Assembly: GCA_965260995.1 (NCBI GenBank)
Contig: CBDHCD010000001.1
Coordinates: forward strand, 558,001 to 622,000
DNA: 64,000 bases
Reading direction: 5' to 3'
DNA from: JBBROS01 sp965260995
GTDB lineage: Bacteria > Pseudomonadota > Alphaproteobacteria > Acetobacterales > Acetobacteraceae
Part shown: positions 26,780-34,508 of the stretch, piece after piece
Numbering within the stretch: the stretch's first letter is position 1
Layout: every line of letters begins with the position of its first letter
Notes under the pieces: generated by a model
The model's database searches: none
Seen by the model: the letters and a program-made list of their open reading frames with translations, nothing else
Told to the model about the DNA's origin: nothing
Made by a program: the position numbers and the translations under genes

Positions 26780-27619
26780 TCAGCCGAACCCGTGGGGACC
26801 CCAGATCGGGATGTTCAGCCACCAGTCCCACCAGTAAGGCCAGCCCCGCGTCCAGAACGGGCCGGAGATGATGATGCACGCGGCGCTCCACAGCCCGGCG
26901 CTGATCGCCAGGAAGTAGCCGAGGCGGTGAATGCCCATCTCGCCGATCGAGTAGGCGATGGTGTCGCGGAAATAGACGCTTTCATGCCCGCCGTACTTGA
27001 TCGGCTCGCCCTTGCCAGGGTTGGAGGCGGCCAGGATCTCGCCGCCGTGCAGGGCGAGGGCGAACGTCGTGGTGAAGAAGAACGTCACCGCGAGCATGTG
27101 CGCGGGATTATAGTGGAAGTGGAGGTACTGGTAGCCGACGTTGGACACCCAATCGAGGTGGCTCATGATCCCGTAAGGAAACCCGTAGCCCCACGCCCCG
27201 AGCAGCAGCGGCCGCACGACGACCAGGGTGGCGTAGGCGGTGATGGCGGCGCCGAACGCGACCGGGACGTGCAAGCCGATGCCGAGCTTGCGCGCGATCT
27301 CGACCTGGCGGAGCATCCACGACACGAAAGCGCCGAGGGCGCAGATGGTGATGACCTGCCACAGCCCGCCTTCCTTCAGCGGGGCCCAGCCCAGGCCGTA
27401 GCTGATCGGCGGCGGGTCGATGCTGATTTTGAACAAGGCCCATGTCGGGCCGATCGCGGCGCCGTACAGGATCAGTCCCGTGCCAAAGGCGGCGAACACG
27501 GCGGTGGTGACGCCGAAGAAGCCGACGTAGAACGGACCGACCCACCAGTCGAACAGTTCGCCGCCGATCAGCGTGCCGCCGCGCACGCGGTACTTCTCCT
27601 CGTAGGACAGCATCGCCAT
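26780..27619 (-). CDS. pufL: Photosynthetic reaction centre subunit L
   Basis: 279 residues, five transmembrane helices. LSYEEKYRVRGGTLIGGELF at the N-terminus, RQVEIARKLGIGLHVP, FPYGIMSHLDWVSNVGYQYL, the special-pair His in FHYNPAHM, the iron-ligand His in LALHGGEIL, Glu in GGHESVYFRD and IHRLGYFLA are all conserved. It is the first gene of the operon. The region upstream, where pufB and pufA (the LH1 antenna) normally lie, instead holds a 112-bp divergent promoter and an SH3-domain gene. AAGGTG lies about 8 bases before the ATG as ribosome-binding site. Confidence 0.96.
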   Translation of the reverse strand: MAMLSYEEKYRVRGGTLIGGELFDWWVGPFYVGFFGVTTAVFAAFGTGLILYGAAIGPTWALFKISIDPPPISYGLGWAPLKEGGLWQVITICALGAFVSWMLRQVEIARKLGIGLHVPVAFGAAITAYATLVVVRPLLLGAWGYGFPYGIMSHLDWVSNVGYQYLHFHYNPAHMLAVTFFFTTTFALALHGGEILAASNPGKGEPIKYGGHESVYFRDTIAYSIGEMGIHRLGYFLAISAGLWSAACIIISGPFWTRGWPYWWDWWLNIPIWGPHGFG

Positions 27620-27684
27620 ACCGGTTCACCTTCTAGGGGGCCGCGAGCGGCCCGCTACCGAACGTGAGTTCCCGGATAGCAAAA

Positions 27685-27727
27685 TGTCCGCTACGGTTGA
27701 CACTGCCAATGTCAAGAGGACGGAACA
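27685..27727. promoter_or_regulatory. Two tandem TGT-N12-ACA sites (PpsR/CrtJ-type) in the puf promoter
   Basis: Site 1 is TGT at 27685-27687 and ACA at 27700-27702; site 2 is TGT at 27710-27712 and ACA at 27725-27727. Each has exactly 12 bases between the triplets, and 7 bp separate the two sites. PpsR/CrtJ repressors of photosynthesis genes bind this consensus, typically as pairs 7-8 bp apart. A TTGACA element on the minus strand (27708-27713) overlaps the pair and could be the pufL -35 box. Site 2 also runs to within five bases of the SH3 gene start, so both divergent operons could be controlled. Confidence 0.65.
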
Positions 27728-27731
27728 CAAC

Positions 27732-28118
27732 ATGGTGAAACCGGAGCAGCGCGCCGAGCCAGCGCGCCGGTATGGAGCCACCGCGCTCGCGGTTGGCTTG
27801 GCCAGCCTGTTCGCGGGGCCCGTCCAGGCCCAGCCGGGCACGGTGTATTGGACGTCCTGGCTCCGGGTCGGGCCAGGCGACGGCTACGCCGTGGTGGACG
27901 AGGTCGCGCCGCGCAGCACGGTGGAGGTCCTGGGTTGCCAGGACGGCTGGTGCCGCGTCACCGCCAAGGGCGCGACCGGCTATCTCAAGCAGGCCATGCT
28001 GTCCGCCCCCGACATCCATGCCGGGCCGCCGCAGGCCGCGATGCCGGGTCCTTGCGTCGTCGTGGCCCGCAACGGCGCCGGCCAGCTGGGCGAGGCGACC
28101 CGGATCTGCAGCAAGTGA
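27732..28118 (+). CDS. Exported SH3-domain protein, divergent from pufL
   Basis: 128 residues. Signal peptide YGATALAVGLASLFAGPVQA, with cleavage near AQA-QPG. It is followed by a bacterial SH3 (SH3b) domain (residues about 37-85) with WTSWLRVGPGDGYAVVDEV, VEVLGCQDGWCRVTAKGATG and YLKQAML. SH3b domains usually bind peptidoglycan or mediate protein contacts in the periplasm. It overlaps puhC by four bases and shares the promoter region with pufL, which is unusual company. A role in assembling or anchoring the reaction centre is a guess from context. Confidence 0.78.
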   Translation: MVKPEQRAEPARRYGATALAVGLASLFAGPVQAQPGTVYWTSWLRVGPGDGYAVVDEVAPRSTVEVLGCQDGWCRVTAKGATGYLKQAMLSAPDIHAGPPQAAMPGPCVVVARNGAGQLGEATRICSK

Positions 28119-28615
28119 GCGGCGCGGGCGGGTTGCCGCGGGCCTCGGCGTCCCACAAGGCCGCGCCCTACAGGGTGGTGTCCCCTGTGCTGCTCGCCGG
28201 CGCCGGGTCGATGGTGGCCGCGGCCCTGCTGGCCGCCTTCGTCGGCGCGTCGGCCGGCGCCGGGCGAGCGCGAACGGAGGGCGCCGCCGAGGCCGCGCGC
28301 CTGTTGCGCTTCACGGACCGCGCGGACGGCGCCGTCGTCGTCGCGGATGAGACGGGGCAGGTGCTGGACGTCATCACGGGCCAGCAAGGCTTCCTGCGCG
28401 GAACGCTGAGTGGGCTGGCGCGCATCCGCCAGACCGAGGGGATCGGCCAGGACCCGCCATTCCGGCTGGCGGCGTTCGCCGGCAACCGGCTGGTCCTGAC
28501 CGACACCGCCACCGGCAAAACCGTTGAGCTGGAGGCGTTCGGGCCGACGAACACGGCCGTGTTCGCCCGGCTGCTGACCCTGGCCCCGGGTGCGGCGGCT
28601 CAACACGGCGATTAG
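28115..28615 (+). CDS. puhC: PuhC-type photosynthetic complex assembly protein
   Basis: 166 residues from a GTG overlapping the SH3 gene stop (GTGA). One N-terminal transmembrane helix (VVSPVLLAGAGSMVAAALLA) is followed by a periplasmic domain with LLRFTDRADGAVVVADETGQ, GQQGFLRGTLSGLARIRQTE, GIGQDPPFRL and the C-terminal VELEAFGPTNTAVFARLL. This pattern is diagnostic of PuhC. PuhC helps assemble the RC-LH1 core in other bacteria, so its presence without adjacent LH1 genes is notable. It is normally found in the puh operon behind puhA and puhB; here it is on the opposite strand. Confidence 0.85.
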   Translation: MSGAGGLPRASASHKAAPYRVVSPVLLAGAGSMVAAALLAAFVGASAGAGRARTEGAAEAARLLRFTDRADGAVVVADETGQVLDVITGQQGFLRGTLSGLARIRQTEGIGQDPPFRLAAFAGNRLVLTDTATGKTVELEAFGPTNTAVFARLLTLAPGAAAQHGD

Positions 28616-28785
28616 GTTTCCCTCGCGTGTCGTGCTTCCAGGTTGCGCGCGTCTCGCTCAGCCGCGCGTGGGCCCGTCCTCGCCACTTGTGCGTGGCGAC
28701 GATCGGGCAGCGCAACACCCTGAACGAGCCGGTCGTCGGCTTCAGCCTGCGCCGAGCCAGCGGCAGCGCGCCGGTGGCAGACGGC

Positions 28786-29181
28786 TCAGCGAGCAGCCCG
28801 TTCTCCCGGCGGCGGCGCGGCCCGGCGCACGGCCGCCTTGTCGATCTCCTGCTGCAGGAAGAAGTTGAGCGCCGTCCGCACCGTGGCGATCGCGGCCAGT
28901 TGCCCGATCTCCGACCAGGTGGGCGCCACGGCCGTGCGCAGGATGTCGGCCCCGAGCTCGAACTCCAACGCCAGCGCCAGCCAGCGGCCCAGCCTGAGCC
29001 GCACGTCCTCCTTGGCCTCGTGCGAGGCGGCGACCTGCGCCGGGTCGTTGTGGCGGAATAACAGGAGGACGGTGCGCAGCGCGGCCTCGGCGACCGCGAT
29101 GCCGATGACCAGGCCGGCGACGCCCTCCGTCGCGGTGGCGAGCCAGATGGTAAAGGTCTTGATCGCGTCGAGCGGCGTCAT
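28786..29181 (-). CDS. DUF1622-family membrane protein
   Basis: 131 residues, starting MTPLDAIKTFTIWLATATEG, with three hydrophobic segments. The block RLRLGRWLALALEFELGADI through LRTAVAPTWSEIGQLAAIAT and VRTALNFFL is characteristic of DUF1622. Function unknown. The start overlaps the stop of the DUF421 gene upstream by four bases, so both are made from one transcript. The C-terminus is basic and alanine-rich. Confidence 0.83.
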   Translation of the reverse strand: MTPLDAIKTFTIWLATATEGVAGLVIGIAVAEAALRTVLLLFRHNDPAQVAASHEAKEDVRLRLGRWLALALEFELGADILRTAVAPTWSEIGQLAAIATVRTALNFFLQQEIDKAAVRRAAPPPGERAAR

Positions 29182-29645
29182 GCCTTTTTCAGCACGATGA
29201 CCTTGCCGCTCGGTTCGAGCATGACCCGGCGCGTGTCCTCGACGCGCGCGACGCTGGCTGAGTGCCGCGCTTCCTCCAGGTCGGCTTGGCTCACGGCCTG
29301 GCGGTGCCTCGTTCTCGAGTCCAGGCGGTCGTCGCTCGCGAGCGCGACGGCCCGTCCTTCGAAGACACGCGAGAGGACGGGCCAGTAGGCCGTCAGGCGC
29401 GCCAGAATCCGATGAAGGGCCATGACGACCGTGGTCGCCAGCAGGGTGCCGGTCAGCGTCCGGCTGAGGTTCGAGCCGACCATGATCGAGACCACGATGT
29501 CGAGCGCGGACCACTTGCCGAACGCGCGGCGGCCGGAGAGCCGCACGAGCGCCAGCCCGTAGGCGAAGATCAACACGGCCCGGGCGCATCCCTGCCACGC
29601 GGTGAGGTCGTTCTTCGGGCCGAAGATGGGCGTCCGGAGTGCCAT
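29178..29645 (-). CDS. DUF421/YetF-family membrane protein
   Basis: 155 residues from the Met at 29645 (MALRTPIFGPKND). The transmembrane part (ARAVLIFAYGLALVRLSGRR, then SALDIVVSIMVGSNLSRTLT) is followed by the small cytoplasmic alpha-beta domain ending VMLEPSGKVIVLKKA. This is the YetF/DUF421 architecture, somewhat shorter than usual (about 170-230). Function in most bacteria is unknown. It is co-transcribed with the DUF1622 gene. An in-frame extension to 29687 exists but has no better start signal. Confidence 0.8.
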   Translation of the reverse strand: MALRTPIFGPKNDLTAWQGCARAVLIFAYGLALVRLSGRRAFGKWSALDIVVSIMVGSNLSRTLTGTLLATTVVMALHRILARLTAYWPVLSRVFEGRAVALASDDRLDSRTRHRQAVSQADLEEARHSASVARVEDTRRVMLEPSGKVIVLKKA

Positions 29646-29808
29646 CCCGGCAAGAACAGGCCCAACGGTTGTCCGTTCCCACGTCACGGCCCCGGGTCAC
29701 AGCTTCGTCAGGCCTCGGCCAAGCTCGCAGTCCCGGCGTTGCGCATGTTGAGACGGTTCTTGAGGGTGTCATCACCGGGACAGACGCGAGCGGCCGCCGC
29801 GTTTCACG

Positions 29809-31052
29809 TGACCCTGTCCCCTCAAATGTCCCTGGTTTGAAGTAGAGTCCGTCACCAGGAGACGGACGATGAAGCGGCCAAGGTTCACAGGGGCAGATCA
29901 TCTGCGTGCTGAAGGAGCGCCAAGCCGGTGCGGCGGCAGCCGATCTGTGCCGCGAGCACGGCATCGGCGAGGCGATGTTTCACGCGTGGCGGTCGAAGCA
30001 TGGCAGGATGGAGGCGTCCGACGCCGAGCGGCGGCGCGGGCTTGAGGAGGAGAACGCCGAACTCAAGAAGCTGCTGGCGGCGTCGATGCTGGACGTGTCG
30101 GCCTTGCGGGAGATGCTGGCAGAAACTGGTGACGCCCGGCTTGCGGCGGCCAGCCGTGGCCTGGGCGATGGAACACAAGGGCTGCTCGCGGCGGCGGGCG
30201 CGCAATCGCGTGGGCATCGAGCCGAAGACCTGCCGCTGCGTGTCCCGGCGTCCGGACGACGGTGCCGTCCGGGACCGGCTGCGTGTCTTGGCCGGTGAAC
30301 GGCGCCGGTTCGGCTACCGTCGCCTGGTCAGTCCGCTTCGCGGCCAGACCCTGCTGGCGCGCGACGGCGTGAGGCTGAACCACAAGCGGCTGTTCCGGCT
30401 CCACCGCGGCTGGGCCGCGGCTGGGCCGCGGAGCGGATCTGCCGGCTCGGCGTGCGCAAGCGGGGCGGCCGGAAGCGGGCGCTCGGCACGCGCTCGCCTA
30501 CGGCGTTGCCGGAGGCGGCGAACCAGCGCTGGTCGTTGGACTTCGTGTCGGATGCGCTGTCCAGTGGGCGACGGTTCCGGATGTTGGCGGTGGTGGACGC
30601 CTTCACCCGCGAGTGCCTCGGCCTGGTCGTGGACACGTCGCTGCCCGGCCTGCGGGTCGGGCGCGAGTTGGACCGGATCGTCGAGCAGCGGGGCTGCCGC
30701 CCAGCAATGATCGTCAGCGACAACGGCACGGAGCTGACGTCACGTGCGATCCTGCGCTGGCAAGAGGCGCGCGGTGCTGTGGCGCTGCATCGCGCCCGGC
30801 AAGCCGCAGCAGAACGGGTTCGCGCAAAGCGGTCTCCGGCCGGTCTCGCGACGAGCGCCTGAACGAGCGCCTGTTCAGCAGCTTGGCGGCTGCCCGCCGC
30901 ATCATCGAAGCGTGGAGGATCGACGACAACGCCGAACGCCCCCACACGGGCCTGGACGGGTTCACCCCAGAGGCCTTCGCAACCCGCCCCAACCAGGGGC
31001 ATACGGAAGAAGGACTCTCCTCATGAACGAGGGCACAGTAGGGGCAGGGTCA
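29809..31052 (+). mobile_element. Decayed IS3-family element (IS407-like)
   Basis: The ends TGACCCTG (29809) and CAGGGTCA (31045-31052), with further imperfect complementarity, bracket orfA and orfB remnants. No matching 4-bp target duplication is seen (CACG against GGTG). Confidence 0.65.
29869..31026 (+). pseudogene. IS3-type orfA/orfB pseudogene with multiple frameshifts
   Basis: orfA begins MKRPRFTG at 29869, then shifts frame into LKERQAGAAAADLCREHGIG and EEENAELKKLLAASMLDVSA. orfB starts in another frame (QKLVTPGLRRPAVAWAMEHK, then GERRRFGYRRL). The integrase core WSLDFVSDALSSGRRFRMLA, VVDAFTREC and VSDNGTELTS sits in a third frame, and the end (RLNERLFSSLAAARRIIEAW, ERPHTGLDGFTPEAFA) in a fourth. 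At least four indels; inactive. Confidence 0.8.
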
Positions 31053-31337
31053 GGTGGACGCCTCCTCTGGTGATCGGTCAACACGTCCACATTGGCACGC
31101 AGATGCCGTAAGGGGGCGTCCACCCCGTCAACGCCCATGTGCGGCCAAACTTCCGCCTCGACTTTGCCCATGTCACGGATCTGAGACGTTGGGTTCTGAT
31201 CAGCGCAAGAGCGCGAAGACTTCATCCGCGCCGCCAACTTCCAACCACACGGCCCGGGTTCATCACACTGCAACACGGCTGTCACGCAACCGACGCCGGC
31301 CCGGTGATACGCAGCCGGCGTGCTAGCGGAAGCTTTC
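31053..31337. other. Intergenic region upstream of the phosphonate hydrolase operon
   Basis: No gene is recognised. It must contain the promoter of the 31338-38695 operon. A weak Pho-box-like pair (ATGTCAC-GGAT-CTGAGAC, 31170-31187) is present, but its match (9 of 14) is not better than chance for a region this size. Confidence 0.35.
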
Positions 31338-32906
31338 ATGTCGCTGAAGAACGTCTTGCTGATCGTGGTGGACCAGTGGCGCGCCGATTGCGTGCCCTAC
31401 CTCGGCTGCCAACACCTGCGCACCCCGAACCTCGACCGGCTGTGCCGAGAGGGCGTCACCTTTCGCAACCACGTCACCACCGCCGTCCCATGCGGCCCGG
31501 CGCGGGCCAGCCTGCTGACAGGCCTTTACCTGATGAATCACCGGGCGGCGCAAAACACCGTCCCGCTCGACGCCCGCCATGCCACCCTGCCCAAAGCCCT
31601 CCGCGCCGCGGGCCATGACCCGGCGCTGGTCGGCTACACCACCACCACGCCGGACCCGCGCGCCACCGGCGCCGCCGACCCGCGCTTCCGCGTGCTGGGC
31701 GACAACATGGACGGCTTCCGCCCCGTGGGCGCCTTCGAGCCGGACCATGACGGCTACTTCGGCTGGCTGGCGCAGAAGGGCTATCCTGTGCCGCCCAACC
31801 GGGAGGACATCTGGCTGCCGCGGCACGAGACCTCCCGCGGCGCGACCACGCACCCGGCCCGCATCCCGGCCGAGCTATCGGACAGCGCCTTCTTCACCGA
31901 GCGCGCCCTGACCTATCTCAAGGGCCGCGGCGGCAAGCCGTTCTTCCTGCACCTCGGTTACTACCGCCCGCACCCGCCCTTCGTCGCCAGCGCGCCATAC
32001 CACGCTATGTACGGCGCCGCCGACATGCCCGCGCCCGTCCGTGCCGCGACCCCGGCCGAGGAGGCGCGGCAGCATCCGCTGCTCGAATGGTATCTGCGGA
32101 ACACGCATCAGGAGAAATTCTTCCAGGGCGGCGACGGCACGGCGTCCGGCATGGATGAGGCGACCGTGCGCCAGCTCCGCGCCACCTACTACGGCATGAT
32201 GACCGAGGTGGACGACCACCTCGGCCAGGTGTTCGCCTTCCTGGACGAGACGGACCAGTGGCGCGACACGCTGGTCATCTTCACCAGCGACCACGGCGAG
32301 CAACTCGGCGACCACCACTTGCTCGGCAAGGTCGGCTACTTCGACGAGAGCTTCCGCATCCCGCTGGTCATCAAGGCCATGCGCAACCCGCGCGCCGGGC
32401 AGGTCGAGGCGGCGTTCACCGAGAGCGTGGACGTGATGCCGACCATCCTGGACTGGCTCGGCGCGGACATCCCGCGCGCCTGCGACGGCGCGAGCCTGGT
32501 GCCGCTGCTGCAAGGTCCGGCACCTGACGGCTGGCGCGACGCGTTGCACTACGAGTACGACTTCCGCGACGTTCATTACTCGGCGCCGGAACGCGACCTC
32601 GGCATCGGCATGGACGAGAGCAGCTTGTGCGTGGTCCAGGACGCGCGCTGGAAATACGTTCACTTCGCCGCCCTGCCGCCGCTGCTGTTCGACTTGCAAA
32701 CGGACCCGCAGCAATTGCGCGACCTCGCTGGCGACCCGGCCCATGCCGCGACCGTGCGCGACTATGCCCAGCGGGCGCTCTCTTGGCGGATGAGGCACGC
32801 CGACCGGACGCTCACGCATTACCGCTCCAGCCCGGCCGGGTTGCAGCGCCGCGACCCGCCAGCAAAGGAGGTTCCATGGACCCGATCCGCCGCCGCGTCT
32901 TCCTAG
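31338..32906 (+). CDS. pehA: Phosphonate monoester hydrolase / phosphodiesterase
   Basis: 522 residues, alkaline-phosphatase superfamily. It closely follows the rhizobial/Burkholderia PMH pattern: KNVLLIVVDQWRADCVPYLG, then TAVPCGPARASLLTGLYLMN, YTTTTPDPR, RALTYLKGRGGKPFFLHLGY, TSDHGEQLGDHHLLGK and LSWRMRHADRTLTHYRSSP. Cys52 in CGPAR is the residue oxidised to formylglycine, the nucleophile; Asp12 and the DHGE block bind the metal. It hydrolyses phosphonate monoesters and, promiscuously, phosphodiesters and sulfates. Start at the second Met (MSLKNV). The last 30 bases overlap the start of the solute-binding gene, so it heads an operon with the ABC transporter. A formylglycine-generating enzyme is not in the window. 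Confidence 0.92.
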   Translation: MSLKNVLLIVVDQWRADCVPYLGCQHLRTPNLDRLCREGVTFRNHVTTAVPCGPARASLLTGLYLMNHRAAQNTVPLDARHATLPKALRAAGHDPALVGYTTTTPDPRATGAADPRFRVLGDNMDGFRPVGAFEPDHDGYFGWLAQKGYPVPPNREDIWLPRHETSRGATTHPARIPAELSDSAFFTERALTYLKGRGGKPFFLHLGYYRPHPPFVASAPYHAMYGAADMPAPVRAATPAEEARQHPLLEWYLRNTHQEKFFQGGDGTASGMDEATVRQLRATYYGMMTEVDDHLGQVFAFLDETDQWRDTLVIFTSDHGEQLGDHHLLGKVGYFDESFRIPLVIKAMRNPRAGQVEAAFTESVDVMPTILDWLGADIPRACDGASLVPLLQGPAPDGWRDALHYEYDFRDVHYSAPERDLGIGMDESSLCVVQDARWKYVHFAALPPLLFDLQTDPQQLRDLAGDPAHAATVRDYAQRALSWRMRHADRTLTHYRSSPAGLQRRDPPAKEVPWTRSAAASS

Positions 32907-34501
32907 CCGGGAGCGCCGGCGCCCTCGCCCTGCCGCGTTTCGCCGTCGCCCAGGGAGACCAGCGCCCCGCCGTCACGATCGCCGTGCAGAAGATCGCCAA
33001 CAGCAACACGCTCGACGACCTTCGCGAGCAGTCGAACGTCGGCACCCGCATGGCGGCCATGTACGTCGAACGGCTGATTGACCTGAACTACCAGGGCCAG
33101 CTCGAGCCGATGCCGGGCCTCGCGACGGCCTGGCGCCGCATCGACGAGCGCACCGTCGAGCTTGCCCTCCGCGAAGGCGTCAAGTTCCACAACGGCGACG
33201 AGATGACCGCTGAGGACGTCGCCTTCAGCTTCGGGCCGGAACGGATGATGGGCGAGACCCGGCCTACTGTGCAGGGCCGCACCTTGCCGCTGAGCGGCTC
33301 GGTCACGCCCACCGCGAAGGTCAAGGAGCTGCCGCCTGAGGTGCCGCCGGTCGGCCGCCGTCTGTGGCCGGCGCTCGACCGCGTGAACGTGCTCGGCCGC
33401 CACAAGGTCCGCTTCGTCAACGCGACCCCCGACGTGACGATGGAGGGCCGCATCTCCGGGCGTGGCAGCGGCATCGTCAGCCGCCGCGCGTTCCTGGAAG
33501 CGGAGAGCTGGCTCGACTACGCCCGCGCGCCCATCGGCACAGGGCCGTATCGAGTGGAGGAGTACCGCCCGGATGTCTCGCTGCTGCTGCGGGCGCACGA
33601 CGATTACTGGGGCGGACGTCCGCCGCTGCGCAGCATCCGCCTGGTGGAGGTGCCGGAGGTGGCGGCGCGGGTCGCCGGGCTGCTGGCGGGCCAATACCAG
33701 TTCGCCTGCGACATCCCGCCCGACCAGATCGCCGGCATCGAGGGCCATGGCGGCTTCGAGGTGCAGGGCGGCACCGTGCCGAACCATCGCTTGACCACGT
33801 TCGACAAGAACCATCCGCAGTTGCGAGACCCGCGCGTGCGTCTCGCCATGGCGCACGCGATCGATCGTCACGCGATCGTCGACAGCCTGTGGGCCGGGCG
33901 CACCCGCATCCCCCGCGGCCTGCAATGGCCTTTCTACGGCGACATGCTGGTGCGCGACTGGACTGTGCCGGACTACGACGTGGCCCGCGCCCGCGCCTTG
34001 GTCAAAGCCAGCGGCTACAAGGGCGACCCGATCCCATACCGGCTGCTGAACAACTATTACACCAACCAGGTGGCGACCGGTCAGGTGCTGGTGGAAATGT
34101 GGCGCCAGGCCGGGCTGAACGTCGAGATCGCGATGAAGGAGAACTGGTCGCAGATCCTGGAACGCGGGCCTGATCGCGCCGTGCGGGACTGGTCCAACTC
34201 CGCCACCTTCAACGACCCGGTCAGCAGCATCGTCAGCCAGCACGGCCCCAACGGCGAGCAGCAGCAGTACGGCGAGTGGACCAACGCGGAGATGAACCGC
34301 CTCTCGGTCGAGCTTGAGACCGGGACCGACCACGCCAAGCGCCACCAGGCGTTCGCCCGCATGTTGCAGATTTGCGAGCGCGAGGACCCGGCCTACACCG
34401 TCCTGCATCAGAGCGCGGCCTTCACCGGCAAGCCGACGGCGCTGAAGTGGAAAGCGGCCCCGTCGTTCGCCATGGATTTCCGGGCGCAGAACTGGGGATG
34501 A
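32876..34501 (+). CDS. Periplasmic solute-binding protein, oligopeptide-type ABC transporter
   Basis: 541 residues, SBP_bac_5 (DppA/OppA) family. Twin-arginine-like signal sequence MDPIRRRVFLAGSAGALALP with cleavage near AVA-QGD. Body motifs include GLATAWRRIDERTVELALRE, GVKFHNGDEMTAEDVAFSF and the C-lobe PRVRLAMAHAIDRHAIVDSL. A very strong ribosome-binding site (AAAGGAGG) sits 4 bases before the ATG, inside the end of the hydrolase gene. It captures the ligand imported by the permease and ATPases downstream. The ligand is unknown; pairing with PMH suggests a phosphonate or phosphodiester product, which is inference. Confidence 0.88.
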   Translation: MDPIRRRVFLAGSAGALALPRFAVAQGDQRPAVTIAVQKIANSNTLDDLREQSNVGTRMAAMYVERLIDLNYQGQLEPMPGLATAWRRIDERTVELALREGVKFHNGDEMTAEDVAFSFGPERMMGETRPTVQGRTLPLSGSVTPTAKVKELPPEVPPVGRRLWPALDRVNVLGRHKVRFVNATPDVTMEGRISGRGSGIVSRRAFLEAESWLDYARAPIGTGPYRVEEYRPDVSLLLRAHDDYWGGRPPLRSIRLVEVPEVAARVAGLLAGQYQFACDIPPDQIAGIEGHGGFEVQGGTVPNHRLTTFDKNHPQLRDPRVRLAMAHAIDRHAIVDSLWAGRTRIPRGLQWPFYGDMLVRDWTVPDYDVARARALVKASGYKGDPIPYRLLNNYYTNQVATGQVLVEMWRQAGLNVEIAMKENWSQILERGPDRAVRDWSNSATFNDPVSSIVSQHGPNGEQQQYGEWTNAEMNRLSVELETGTDHAKRHQAFARMLQICEREDPAYTVLHQSAAFTGKPTALKWKAAPSFAMDFRAQNWG

Positions 34502-34508
34502 GCGGCGG

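Noticed and set aside
28786..29964. A 392-codon frame continuous with the DUF1622 gene
   Set aside because: Only the last 131 codons match DUF1622. The upstream part reads through the DUF421 gene in the wrong frame.
31170..31187. Pho-box-like pair upstream of the phosphonate hydrolase
   Set aside because: Only 9 of 14 consensus matches, which is expected by chance in a few hundred bases on two strands. A similar 9 of 14 match at 48002-48019 before the nuclease-SurE gene was rejected for the same reason.
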